A stretch of 38,800 nt of DNA from an uncultured Clostridia bacterium (lineage in GTDB: Bacteria; Bacillota_I; Bacilli_A; RF39; UBA660), in contig CAOJDX010000013.1 of NCBI GenBank assembly GCA_948433435.1, positions 1 to 38,800 on the forward strand, read 5' to 3'. This document shows, piece after piece, positions 1 through 8,446 of this stretch. The translations under genes and the position numbers were made by a program. Positions within the stretch are counted from its first letter, which is position 1. Each line of letters starts with the position of its first letter. Under the pieces are notes generated by a model, which ran no database searches, was not told the DNA's origin, and saw nothing but the letters and a program-made list of their open reading frames with translations.

Positions 1-1469
1 TATGAATATACAGAGAAATCTTCTCTTACATTAGGTTGATCAACTCTATTTTCTGTCATCTCATTAAAAGCTTCCAAAGTATTACTCATAGGCATTTCTT
101 TTTCCCCTACAACACTATGATGGACTAACTTATAAGTTCCCTTTCCAACAAAGATTGCTGCAACAAGCGCTCCTGCTACTATTGTAAATCTTCTTACTAC
201 CTTATTCTTTCTTAATACCTCAAGTGCTTTTTTGAAAATATTTTTCTTTTTCTTCGGTTTTTCCAGGTCCTTTGGTTTTTTAAATTTATTTTTCATTGCC
301 TGTTGACAATAATCTTCATAACAACTCAAAATCTTAGATTGCTCAACACCTTCAACAATTCCACTATTAAATAGTTTTTCTAAATCATCAATCTTACGTT
401 GATGAGCATATTTTAGACACTCTTTTGAAGCTTCCTCTTCAGAAACATCTTTTGACTCACCATTTGTATAAAATAATACAGCCCTTCTCTGAAGTTCATT
501 ATTATCATCAGCATAAGCATAAAATACAATTTTCCCAACATCTAAAGGTTCTTTAGCTTTTTTACTCTTGTATTGTTTATGAAAATTATCTTGAAAAGCA
601 CTCATAAATTTAGAATTTTCTATCCATTCAATAAGTCCCTTCTGAACTAATTCTTCCTTTGTCTCGATACCATTTTCCGCTAAGCATGAAATAATTTCTT
701 TATCTAGTGTTTTTCCTGTTAAATATTTTACATCTCCACTTGTATAATAAACCATTCCTACTTTAATTCCATCAATTTGACAAAGGTCAATTTTTTGAAT
801 ACTAAGCTTATCTGAATGATTATCTTGATCATTATGATCAATTTCTTGAGGCTTTTCTGTAAAATCTATTGAATCTAATGTCTTTTGCAATAATGGTAAA
901 ATACCAGCCTCAAATAAATCTTTCACAGCATCTGCTACAAAACATATTCCTCCATTTTCAACTAATAAATCCTTAGCATTATGAATTTTCTTTTCTTTGG
1001 CATAGATCTCTAACATATTTATTATATCAAATGCTGGAAAGTCTTCATTAAAACTAATAGTTGACTCTTCTTTTTTTCCATCCATAAAATATTTATAAGA
1101 ATATTTCATTTGAGTTTTCAAGAGATTTTTCTTTTCTCCTTGAATGAAAAGAATACCTTTCCAACCCTCTTCAGTACGTATTTTTTGGTACCTTTTAGCA
1201 TGCTTTTCAATACTTTTTGCCATACCCTTTATTGATACTTTTTTCATTCCCTCATATTGCCCGATTACATTAGCAGCCATCAATTCTTTATAATCAACCA
1301 TTTGGTTTTCTTGAAAATATCTTGCTGCTTCGAACATAGCAGTTCGAACACCAACCTTAACTTTTACTCCATTACTATAAGTAAGTACTGCAAAATCTTG
1401 ATAACCCATTGATGCATAGTCTTCGTCATTAATCGCACTATAAAAATCAATACGTTTAATTTTTTCCAT
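1..1469 (-). CDS. Partial unrecognised protein with one C-terminal-half membrane segment
   Basis: An open frame of about 489 codons starts with ATG at 1469 and runs off the left edge, so the C-terminus is missing. The start is supported by a GGAG ribosome site about 10 bases upstream. The first 400 or so residues are charged and look soluble (N-terminus MEKIKRIDFYSAINDEDYAS). A lysine-rich stretch then leads into one hydrophobic segment near residues 428-448 (FTIVAGALVAAIFVG). This suggests a cytoplasmic domain anchored by a membrane helix, with more protein outside. I do not recognise the family. It begins 13 bases after the stop of the gene at 1483-2712, so the two are probably co-transcribed and may work together at the envelope. 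Confidence 0.75.
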   Translation of the reverse strand, partial: MEKIKRIDFYSAINDEDYASMGYQDFAVLTYSNGVKVKVGVRTAMFEAARYFQENQMVDYKELMAANVIGQYEGMKKVSIKGMAKSIEKHAKRYQKIRTEEGWKGILFIQGEKKNLLKTQMKYSYKYFMDGKKEESTISFNEDFPAFDIINMLEIYAKEKKIHNAKDLLVENGGICFVADAVKDLFEAGILPLLQKTLDSIDFTEKPQEIDHNDQDNHSDKLSIQKIDLCQIDGIKVGMVYYTSGDVKYLTGKTLDKEIISCLAENGIETKEELVQKGLIEWIENSKFMSAFQDNFHKQYKSKKAKEPLDVGKIVFYAYADDNNELQRRAVLFYTNGESKDVSEEEASKECLKYAHQRKIDDLEKLFNSGIVEGVEQSKILSCYEDYCQQAMKNKFKKPKDLEKPKKKKNIFKKALEVLRKNKVVRRFTIVAGALVAAIFVGKGTYKLVHHSVVGEKEMPMSNTLEAFNEMTENRVDQPNVREDFSVYS

Positions 1470-1482
1470 TTTTCTTCACTCC

Positions 1483-2712
1483 TTAATTTACTTTCTTTCT
1501 AACTCTTGTACTCTGATAACAAGCCGTTGCATACAACGGTTCTTCTCTCTTAGCCGTTTCCAGTTTTTTAATAATTTGATAAACATTTATATTTTTTTGG
1601 ACAATATTATTGCAATTTTCAGTTGTTGTTGAAACTTTGGTAATTGCTTTATTATATTCATATACATCATAATAATATGCTGGTGTACTAGAACATGTTT
1701 CTTGACAATTTTTAAAATCTGCTCCAACATATTTATAATATTTATTCGCTCCGAAATTTGGAGTTGTTGCTGTACTAATAGTTCCCTTATATGTCCAATT
1801 AGCTGTTGATGTTCTATTAAGAGAAAGGATTTCTTCATAATTTCCCAAAGTTCTATATATACTTCCCTGAATGATTACATAATTATAATTACTACATGCT
1901 TTTGTTTTTATTATTGCCTTTTTATTTAAATCTAAAGAATAAGTATGATAATTTTTAGTATATGTCCCAACTTTTTCCGTTTGTTTTTTCATTCTTATCT
2001 CTGTCAAACAAGAAAAGTCACTAACATTACAACTAACTTCAGTAGTATTACACGATGTTTTAATATATTCAGACCAATTACTAAAATTAGACAATTTTAC
2101 TTGTGCCATGTTATTAGTTGATAAACTAGAATCAACTTTTTCTATAACATCTTCCTTTTGCTCACTATTTACTAATACTGGCTCTTCTTCCATTTTTTCT
2201 TCTTTTATATCATCTTTTGTATGATCCTTTTCACAAATAGAATTAGTACAATAACTATATTTTCCAACATGAACTAAAGAATAATCTTTCTTCTTACCGC
2301 ATTTAACAAATAATTTCAATAAATAATCATCTTCTAACTTTGTCAGTTTTGCATAGGTCTTCTTCCCATCACAAACTTGATTATTAGAATCCACTAATTC
2401 AGAAATTAATTGCTCTTTTTGTAATTCCTTTAAAGTTACTAAGGCAATATCTTGATTTTCCTTTGGCAATTTATCTTCTTTATAATATGTCAATGCAGCA
2501 ACCTTTAATTTCGACAAATGATCAGAAACAGTACGATCCTGTGTATTTTCTTCTGTAATCTGAATTGATTTTTGCTTACTATTACTAGGTTTATACGAAA
2601 TAAGTTTCGGTAAAAGCCAAACAACTAGAAATATTACAGTAATAATTAAAAGTATTTTCAAAATAAATTTTCGAAAGAAAAAACCATTATGACGATATTC
2701 TTCTGTATACAC
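1483..2712 (-). CDS. Unrecognised signal-anchored, cysteine-containing extracellular protein
   Basis: About 409 residues. The longest frame starts at an ATG at 2754, but that ATG lies inside the spacer of a strong promoter (-10 at 2743-2748), so it cannot be in the transcript. The likely start is GTG at 2712, about 9 bases after an AGAGGGGG ribosome site. A membrane segment follows at about residues 14-35 (ILKILLIITVIFLVVWLLP), then a long polar, Asn/Thr/Tyr-rich domain with many cysteines, consistent with a secreted, possibly disulfide-bonded protein. Residues about 65-160 have a helix, an AALTYY stretch, then CDGKKTY and KLFVKCG elements; the layout recalls pilin-like modules in gut Firmicutes, but this is only an impression. 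Function unknown. Confidence 0.7.
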   Translation of the reverse strand: MYTEEYRHNGFFFRKFILKILLIITVIFLVVWLLPKLISYKPSNSKQKSIQITEENTQDRTVSDHLSKLKVAALTYYKEDKLPKENQDIALVTLKELQKEQLISELVDSNNQVCDGKKTYAKLTKLEDDYLLKLFVKCGKKKDYSLVHVGKYSYCTNSICEKDHTKDDIKEEKMEEEPVLVNSEQKEDVIEKVDSSLSTNNMAQVKLSNFSNWSEYIKTSCNTTEVSCNVSDFSCLTEIRMKKQTEKVGTYTKNYHTYSLDLNKKAIIKTKACSNYNYVIIQGSIYRTLGNYEEILSLNRTSTANWTYKGTISTATTPNFGANKYYKYVGADFKNCQETCSSTPAYYYDVYEYNKAITKVSTTTENCNNIVQKNINVYQIIKKLETAKREEPLYATACYQSTRVRKKVN

Positions 2713-2742
2713 AATACCTATCCCCCTCTCATATTGATTGCT

Positions 2743-2771
2743 ATTATAACACATTTACCTAATATTGTCAA
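2743..2771 (-). promoter_or_regulatory. Sigma-A promoter of the 1483-2712 gene
   Basis: On the minus strand a consensus -35 TTGACA (2766-2771) is followed by a 17-base spacer and an extended -10 TGTTATAAT (2743-2751). Transcription would start near 2736. The promoter sits right after the smr stop codon and rules out the upstream ATG at 2754. Confidence 0.85.
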
Positions 2772-3023
2772 TTATTTTCTTTTTAATCTAACAATTGTTT
2801 CTCCAGAATTAAACATATTTAACTCATACTTTTCCACTAATGAATTTCTTCTTAAATCATCCTGAATCTTTTTTCGTAAAACTCCACTTCCATTTCCATG
2901 AATAATTAAAACGGTTTTAATTCCCATCATGTGGTTATCTTTTATAAACTCTTTTACACAAATACTAGCATACTCTCGATCAAATCCATGCAAATCAATA
3001 ACTGGAGTATTTGATAATATCAT
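2772..3023 (-). CDS. Stand-alone Smr (small MutS-related) domain protein
   Basis: 83 residues, essentially one Smr domain. The hallmarks are the N-terminal VIDLHG (about residues 9-14) and the HGNGSG loop (about residues 43-48), matching the LDxH and HGxG motifs of Smr nucleases, which cut DNA or RNA. MutS2 normally carries this domain at its C-terminus; here it stands alone with no MutS ATPase nearby, as in other short Smr proteins. The ATG at 3023 is preceded by AAAGGTGA at good spacing. A promoter at 3048-3075 suggests it is a separate unit. Its substrate cannot be told from sequence. Confidence 0.85.
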   Translation of the reverse strand: MILSNTPVIDLHGFDREYASICVKEFIKDNHMMGIKTVLIIHGNGSGVLRKKIQDDLRRNSLVEKYELNMFNSGETIVRLKRK

Positions 3024-3047
3024 AAAATCACCTTTCTCTCACATTGC

Positions 3048-3075
3048 TATATATACCTTAAAACCTGTTAGTCAA
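3048..3075 (-). promoter_or_regulatory. Probable promoter of the Smr gene
   Basis: The minus strand shows -35 TTGACT (3070-3075), a 16-base spacer and -10 TATATA (3048-3053), about 25 bases upstream of the start codon. Confidence 0.55.
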
Positions 3076-3220
3076 GATGATCAAGTATCATATGTTTCTC
3101 CCAGATCTTTAGAATATTCTTAATAAGAACAAAAAATTTCTTTTCTGTATTGAAATATTATAACACAAAAAATTTTCTATCACTTAATAACATCGAAAGA
3201 TATACAATATAAATTACATC

Positions 3221-3245
3221 TAAAAAAGTCATGTATCATACATGA
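3221..3245 (-). terminator. Possible terminator of ppdK
   Basis: About 55 bases past the ppdK stop, an 8-base inverted repeat (TCATGTAT / ATACATGA, 3229-3245) is followed on the minus strand by C and six T. The stem is AT-rich with almost no spacer, so it could instead be a palindromic binding site. The rest of the 3024-3299 gap holds only the Smr promoter. Confidence 0.45.
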
Positions 3246-3299
3246 ATATACTAAAAATAACATTCAAATCGATATTAATAAATACAAAAAAAAGATATT

Positions 3300-5936
3300 T
3301 TACTTATATCTCTCTTCTTTTGCTAAAATTACCGCCTGACTAGCAGCTAATCTTGCTCCTGGAATACGATATGGAGAACATGAAACATAATTCAACCCTA
3401 TCCTATGACAAAAATAAATAGATTTCGGATCACCAGCATGTTCACCACATATTCCAAGTTCTATATCACTTCTAGTTTTTCGGGCAAGTTTACTGGCCAA
3501 ATCAATTAGTCTACCAACCCCTTCTTCATCAATCGAAGTAAAAGGATCCTGAACAAAAATATGTTTTGCATAATAATCTTTCAAAAACTTAGCAGCATCA
3601 TCCCGAGAAAAACCATAGGTTAGTTGAGTCAAATCATTAGTTCCAAAACTAAAGAATTCAGCTTCTTTAGCGATCTCATCAGCAATAATTGTAGCTCTAG
3701 GAATCTCTATCATCGTTCCAATTTGATAAGAAATTTTCCTATTTCTTTCCCTTTGAACTTTCTCTATTTCATCAACTAATACTCTCTTTACATAGTTTAG
3801 TTCCTTCATATCTCCTATCAAAGGAATCATAATTTCTGGTTTTACTACAATTTGCTTCTCTTCTATATTAATAGCAGCTTCAATAATCGCTCTTGCCTGC
3901 ATTCTAGCTATTTCTGGATAAGTTACATCTAATCGGCATCCGCGGTGCCCCATCATTGGATTAAACTCCTTTAAAGAAGCGACCTTATTTTTTAATTCTT
4001 CATAACTTAAATTTAGTGTAGGCGCAAGCTCTCTTAACTCCTCATCTGTATGAGGTAAAAATTCATGAAGTGGTGGATCCAATAATCTAATAATAACAGG
4101 AAGATTATCCATCACTAAAAATAACTGCTCAAAATCACTTCTTTGATAAGGAAGTATTTTATTTAGAGCATCATTTCTAACCTCTGGTGTTGGCGCTGTA
4201 ATCATTCGTCTAAAATTAAATATTCTTTCCTTTTCAAAAAACATATGCTCAGTACGACATAATCCTATTCCTTCAGCTCCAAATTTTCTTGCCATACTAG
4301 CATCCCTAAAAGTATCAGCATTAGTTCGAACTTCTAATTTTCTAAGCCGATCAGCCCAACTCATAAATTCTTGAAACTCACCAGTAATCTCAGCATCTTT
4401 AGTAGCTAATTTTTGTCCATAAACATCACCTGTAGAACCATTAAGACTCAAATAATCACCTTCATAGTACACTTTCCCATCCATAGTCATTATCCTCTTA
4501 TGTTCTACATCTACAATAATTTCATTACAACCTGAGATACAACATTTTCCCATGCCTCGAGCAACTACAGCAGCATGAGAAGTCATTCCTCCTCTAACAG
4601 TTAAAATACCTTCGGCTAAATTCATTCCCTCTATATCTTCAGGAGAAGTCTCTTCACGAACCAAAATGAATTCTCTTTCACCCATTTCATATCTTCTTTG
4701 GACCTCCTCAGCTGAAAAATAAATTTTTCCAGTAGCCGCCCCAGGAGAAGCCGCTAAACCATGAGCAATAACGGTAGCACTTTTTAATGAAACATCTTCA
4801 AAAATAGGATGCAACAGTTGATCTAATTGTTTTGGATCAATTCTTAATAAAGCCTCTTCCTGACTAATCATTCCCTCATGTACCATATCAACAGCAATCT
4901 TAATAGCAGCATGGGCAGTTCTCTTGCCACTTCTTGTCTGTAACATATAAAGTTTCCCATTTTCAATAGTAAATTCCATATCTTGCATATCTTTATAATG
5001 TTCTTCTAGAATATTACATATTTGTAAAAACTCCTGATAACATTCAGGCAGAACTTCTTGTAAAGTTGAAATGGGTTGAGGGGTTCTTATTCCTGCCACA
5101 ACATCTTCCCCTTGAGCATTCATTAAATATTCCCCATATAAAACCTTAACTCCGGTAGCTGGATCTCTAGTAAATGCAACTCCTGTTCCAGATCGATCCC
5201 CAATATTACCGTAAACCATACTTTGAACATTAACTGCCGTCCCCCAATCCTCAGGAATGTCATTTAATCTTCTATAGGTTTTAGCTCTCGCTGTATTCCA
5301 ACTTCTAAAAACTGCTTTAATTGCCTCCAATAATTGAACTCTAGCATCCGTTGGAAAAACGGTCTTTGTAAGATTTTGATATTCACTTTTATATCTAATA
5401 ATCACTTCCTGTAAATCTTCTGCTGATAAATCAGTATCTTTGATGATTCCCTTTTCTTCTTTGATTCGATCAAATAGTCCTTCAAAAGATTCTTTAGGAA
5501 GATTCACAACAACATCACTAAACATCTGAATGAAACGTCTATAACTATCATAAGCAAAGCGAGCATTATTGGTCATTTTGGCAATTGCCTCACAAACCTC
5601 ATCATTCATTCCTAAATTCAAAATAGTATCCATCATTCCTGGCATAGAAACTCGTGCCCCACTTCTTACTGATACCAAAAGAGGGTTCGAAGGATCACCT
5701 AAGCGTTTACCAGTTAAATCTTCCAATTCTCTTAACTTCTCCAAAATTTCTTGAACCAAATCTTGCTCCAAAGTCCCATGATCTTCATAATATTTTGTAC
5801 ATGCCTCTGTTGAAATAGTAAAACCTTGAGGAACAGGTAAACCTAATCCTGTCATTTCAGCAAGATTAGCTCCCTTTCCACCTAATATTTCTTTCATGTT
5901 TTTATTTCCCTCTTTAAAGGAATAAACATATTTCAT
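3300..5936 (-). CDS. ppdK: Pyruvate, phosphate dikinase
   Basis: 878 residues, the usual length for bacterial PPDK. The enzyme interconverts pyruvate, ATP and phosphate with phosphoenolpyruvate, AMP and pyrophosphate, and in anaerobic bacteria often works in glycolysis as well as gluconeogenesis. The domains are in the expected order. The N-terminal nucleotide-binding part opens with GGKGANLAEM and continues through GDRSGTGVAFTRDPATG. The central phosphohistidine domain has GGMTSHAAVVARGMG near residue 455, where His is the phosphate carrier. The C-terminal PEP/pyruvate TIM barrel ends in GICGEHAGDP with the catalytic Cys near residue 830. The start ATG has AGGAGTTGATAAG just upstream. It lies downstream of sigE on the same strand with no clear terminator between, so some read-through is possible. 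Confidence 0.97.
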   Translation of the reverse strand: MKYVYSFKEGNKNMKEILGGKGANLAEMTGLGLPVPQGFTISTEACTKYYEDHGTLEQDLVQEILEKLRELEDLTGKRLGDPSNPLLVSVRSGARVSMPGMMDTILNLGMNDEVCEAIAKMTNNARFAYDSYRRFIQMFSDVVVNLPKESFEGLFDRIKEEKGIIKDTDLSAEDLQEVIIRYKSEYQNLTKTVFPTDARVQLLEAIKAVFRSWNTARAKTYRRLNDIPEDWGTAVNVQSMVYGNIGDRSGTGVAFTRDPATGVKVLYGEYLMNAQGEDVVAGIRTPQPISTLQEVLPECYQEFLQICNILEEHYKDMQDMEFTIENGKLYMLQTRSGKRTAHAAIKIAVDMVHEGMISQEEALLRIDPKQLDQLLHPIFEDVSLKSATVIAHGLAASPGAATGKIYFSAEEVQRRYEMGEREFILVREETSPEDIEGMNLAEGILTVRGGMTSHAAVVARGMGKCCISGCNEIIVDVEHKRIMTMDGKVYYEGDYLSLNGSTGDVYGQKLATKDAEITGEFQEFMSWADRLRKLEVRTNADTFRDASMARKFGAEGIGLCRTEHMFFEKERIFNFRRMITAPTPEVRNDALNKILPYQRSDFEQLFLVMDNLPVIIRLLDPPLHEFLPHTDEELRELAPTLNLSYEELKNKVASLKEFNPMMGHRGCRLDVTYPEIARMQARAIIEAAINIEEKQIVVKPEIMIPLIGDMKELNYVKRVLVDEIEKVQRERNRKISYQIGTMIEIPRATIIADEIAKEAEFFSFGTNDLTQLTYGFSRDDAAKFLKDYYAKHIFVQDPFTSIDEEGVGRLIDLASKLARKTRSDIELGICGEHAGDPKSIYFCHRIGLNYVSCSPYRIPGARLAASQAVILAKEERYK

Positions 5937-6020
5937 CTTATCAACTCCTATTATTCTTCATTTAGCGGTAGTAATGTATTATTAGTAGTATTCTCTATTA
6001 TCATTACAAGTATAGTAAAT

Positions 6021-6716
6021 TTAAGAATAATTTACAAGAGCTTTTAATCTTTTAATCACTTTCTTTTCTATTCTTGAAATATAAGATTGACTAATTCCTA
6101 AAAGATCAGCAACCTCTTTTTGAGTTTTCTCTTGCTGCCCCATTAAACCATATCTTAAAATAATAATATCTCGATCTCTTGGATTCAATCTTTGAATTTC
6201 ATTAATCATTAACTTTCTTTCATCTTCTTGTTCAATTTCACGAGTTACAATATCACTATCAGTTCCTAAAATGTCTTCTAAATGAAGTTCATTTCCCTCT
6301 GAGTCATAACTCAATGATTGATCAATACTTACTTCTGTTTTTATCTTTTTAGTCTTTCTTAAATACATTAATATTTCGTTATCAATACATCTTGAAACAT
6401 AGGTAGCTAACTTAATATTTTTTCCCCGATGAAAAGTATTAATTCCCTTAATTAAACCAATTGTCCCAATACTAACCAAATCCTCTAAATCAACCCCTGT
6501 ATTTTCATACTTTTTAGATAAAAAGACTACTAATCTTAAGTTTCGTTCAATCAAAATATCTTTCGCAGCTTCATCTTTGTCTTCAAGTCGTTCTAAATAA
6601 TACTCTTCCATCTCCCTAGAAAGAGGTGCAGGTAAAGCATCAGTTTTCCCCACAAAAAATAAAACATTACCACTTTGTTCAACTATTGTTCCTATTAATA
6701 ATAATATACTAATCAT
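6021..6716 (-). CDS. sigE: Sporulation sigma factor sigma-E (pro-form)
   Basis: 231 residues of the sigma-70 family. Region 2 contains IERNLRLVVFLSKKYENTG and GTIGLIKGINTF, and region 4 ends in EVADLLGISQSYISRIEKK, very close to B. subtilis sigma-E as I remember it. Sigma-E directs mother-cell transcription early in endospore formation. A hydrophobic N-terminal stretch (about residues 1-22) precedes the LPAPLS motif and matches the membrane-tethering pro-sequence that SpoIIGA removes; it is about ten residues shorter than in B. subtilis. The start ATG directly abuts the spoIIGA stop, and its AAGGAGG site lies inside spoIIGA, so translation is probably coupled. Sigma-K is the main alternative, but the spoIIGA neighbour settles it. 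Confidence 0.95.
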   Translation of the reverse strand: MISILLLIGTIVEQSGNVLFFVGKTDALPAPLSREMEEYYLERLEDKDEAAKDILIERNLRLVVFLSKKYENTGVDLEDLVSIGTIGLIKGINTFHRGKNIKLATYVSRCIDNEILMYLRKTKKIKTEVSIDQSLSYDSEGNELHLEDILGTDSDIVTREIEQEDERKLMINEIQRLNPRDRDIIILRYGLMGQQEKTQKEVADLLGISQSYISRIEKKVIKRLKALVNYS

Positions 6717-7481
6717 TTATAATTCCTCCTTAATGATATTTGGTAAGATTACATCTACTCCCTCTATCTGAAACTTCTTTTGCGATTTTCCAACTAAAAT
6801 ATTAGTTAATTGTATCTTTTGATCAATAATAACCTTTTCTACCTTTTGACACTTCAATAAACCTTCATTTTCCAAAGTTTTATAAGGAACTAAAATACTA
6901 TTTTCATAGGTAAAGTCCAACTTTTCATCATACACCAAAATAATTGGTCTTTTTTTATAAGGATCTTCTAATTTATTGCCAGTATCCAAATAAGCAATAT
7001 AATGATACTTTTTTTGATTCAAATAAATTTCTATTTCGTGTTTTAGGCTATAGTTTAACTTGAATTTTCTTTGTTCTTTTAAATATTTAAACAATAGATA
7101 TGGGGCAATAATCAACAAGATTAAAAAATTAGTTAATAAATCTGTACTAGAAATTTGAAAAGTCAGTTTTAAAAAAAAGACCATTCCACCTAAAAGAACA
7201 CTTAATAAATAAAAATACACCATATTTTTTTTAAAGTAAGAAAAGTCCATATAACCAAAGGCTGTTATAATCATGAAAGTACTAGTTAAAAGTTTAACTA
7301 AAATAAGAGAGATAGTCGAAAGAGGTAAAAATAAGGCAACACATGAGATTTCTCCTAATAAAGTTCCTAATATTAATCTTATTTTGGATATTCTTCTTTT
7401 CAAAAGATTTTTTACTCCTAAAAGAAGAATTAGATCAAAGAAAAAATTTAATGTAAAAATCACATCTATATATACCTTCAT
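6717..7481 (-). CDS. spoIIGA: Sigma-E processing peptidase SpoIIGA
   Basis: 254 residues, shorter than the roughly 300 of B. subtilis. The N-terminal half (about residues 5-130) is a bundle of about five membrane segments. The C-terminal half is a soluble aspartic-protease-like domain with the catalytic motif YLDTGN (Asp near residue 166). The protein cleaves pro-sigma-E at the forespore septum and is activated by SpoIIR from the forespore; spoIIR is not in this window. It is followed without a gap by sigE, the classic spoIIG order. I see no convincing Spo0A box or promoter in the 59-base gap upstream, so how the operon is switched on is unclear. Confidence 0.93.
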   Translation of the reverse strand: MKVYIDVIFTLNFFFDLILLLGVKNLLKRRISKIRLILGTLLGEISCVALFLPLSTISLILVKLLTSTFMIITAFGYMDFSYFKKNMVYFYLLSVLLGGMVFFLKLTFQISSTDLLTNFLILLIIAPYLLFKYLKEQRKFKLNYSLKHEIEIYLNQKKYHYIAYLDTGNKLEDPYKKRPIILVYDEKLDFTYENSILVPYKTLENEGLLKCQKVEKVIIDQKIQLTNILVGKSQKKFQIEGVDVILPNIIKEEL

Positions 7482-7540
7482 TTTCTCTCACCAAATTAAT
7501 TATAAAAAAAAAGAAAACATAAATATGTCGTCTTTTGGCA

Positions 7541-7852
7541 CTACCCTTTCTTTTTCCAGAAAGTTTTTATAATATAGGTCTCAAAAATAATAAAGATTAC
7601 AATATAACACCAAATAAAAATAGTATATGGTATTCCTGTAATGTATTTTCCGACTAAAGAAGGAATACTTGCTGGAATATAATTATCAATTACTGCTGCT
7701 ATATCTTGAAGAGGAATATTCAACTTAATTAAAGTAAAAACTCGCAAAAAAATATCTACAATAGCAAAGAAATAAATAAAACTAGAAAAGTTTTTAAAAA
7801 AAACAATTACAATAGCAATTAAAACAATTAAGACAATTAAATCTATATACAT
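7541..7852 (-). CDS. Small conserved-looking membrane protein, unknown function
   Basis: 103 residues with about three hydrophobic segments (roughly residues 3-20, 24-45 and 74-96) and a short basic tail (FWKKKG). No catalytic motif is visible. It starts one base after the stop of the metallo-hydrolase gene, with AAGGAG inside that gene's last codons, so the two are translationally coupled. It sits just upstream of spoIIGA-sigE; the gap holds a weak hairpin followed by a long T-run on the minus strand (about 7505-7525), so transcription may or may not continue into the sporulation genes. A link to sporulation is possible but unsupported. Confidence 0.7.
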   Translation of the reverse strand: MYIDLIVLIVLIAIVIVFFKNFSSFIYFFAIVDIFLRVFTLIKLNIPLQDIAAVIDNYIPASIPSLVGKYITGIPYTIFIWCYIVIFIIFETYIIKTFWKKKG

Positions 7853-7853
7853 C

Positions 7854-8384
7854 CTATAACTCCTTTAAATACATATTATTTTCTAATTCATTAGCAAGTG
7901 TAGTTGCTTCTCCATGACCTGGATATATCTTAGTTTCTTTAGGATAAGTAATAATCTTTCTAAGACTTTCTTCCATTTGTTTTATGTTTCCTCCTGGAAA
8001 ATCACATCTACCAATAGTTTCTTTAAAAAGAAAATCTCCATCAAACATAATTCCTTCTTCTTCAAAATAAAAAGTAACTTGATCACTAGCATGACCTGGT
8101 GTATCAATAACTTTAAATCTAAAGTCACCAATTTGCTGCTCTTCTTTTGATAAAGTACTTTTTTTCAAAATCTTAATACTTTTTTTGGTTAAAAAGTTAC
8201 GAAGAGCTCCTACATGATCAAAGTGAGAATGAGTAATCAAAACTCCTAATACTTTACAATTACCAATTTGCTCTTTTATCTTCTCATAATCATCTCCTGG
8301 ATCAATCACTAAACATGTTTCATTTTTCTTTAATATATAACAATTCTCATCAAGAGAACCAGTAACAACAGTTTCAATTTGCAT
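7854..8384 (-). CDS. Metallo-beta-lactamase-fold hydrolase (glyoxalase II-like)
   Basis: 176 residues. The zinc-binding signature THSHFDH is at residues 51-57, with later metal ligands in DTPGHASD and YPGHGEAT, typical of short single-domain YcbL/GloB-like hydrolases. Such enzymes cleave thioesters such as S-lactoylglutathione or related metabolites, but the true substrate cannot be inferred. The open frame extends upstream to a GTG that overlaps the GGAG ribosome site, so the ATG at 8384, eight bases after GGAG, is the better start. It has its own promoter at 8409-8437 and is coupled to the downstream membrane protein. Confidence 0.88.
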   Translation of the reverse strand: MQIETVVTGSLDENCYILKKNETCLVIDPGDDYEKIKEQIGNCKVLGVLITHSHFDHVGALRNFLTKKSIKILKKSTLSKEEQQIGDFRFKVIDTPGHASDQVTFYFEEEGIMFDGDFLFKETIGRCDFPGGNIKQMEESLRKIITYPKETKIYPGHGEATTLANELENNMYLKEL

Positions 8385-8408
8385 AACTTTCACTCCTTAC
8401 TATAACCT

Positions 8409-8437
8409 ATTGTAACTTTTTCTCCAAATTATTTCAA
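8409..8437 (-). promoter_or_regulatory. Promoter of the metallo-hydrolase gene
   Basis: The minus strand carries -35 TTGAAA (8432-8437), a 17-base spacer and -10 TACAAT (8409-8414), 25 bases before the ATG. Confidence 0.7.
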
Positions 8438-8446
8438 TAGAACAAA

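Noticed and set aside
1587-1838. 83-codon minus-strand ORF within the 1483-2712 gene
   Set aside because: It is an out-of-frame shadow of the larger, better supported frame.
3229-3245. Palindrome as a Spo0A or other regulator site
   Set aside because: It lies downstream of ppdK with a T-run on the proper side, so a weak terminator is the simpler reading.
7482-7545. Candidate Spo0A box (TGCCAAA) upstream of spoIIGA
   Set aside because: One mismatch to the consensus, and no paired box or promoter spacing to support it.
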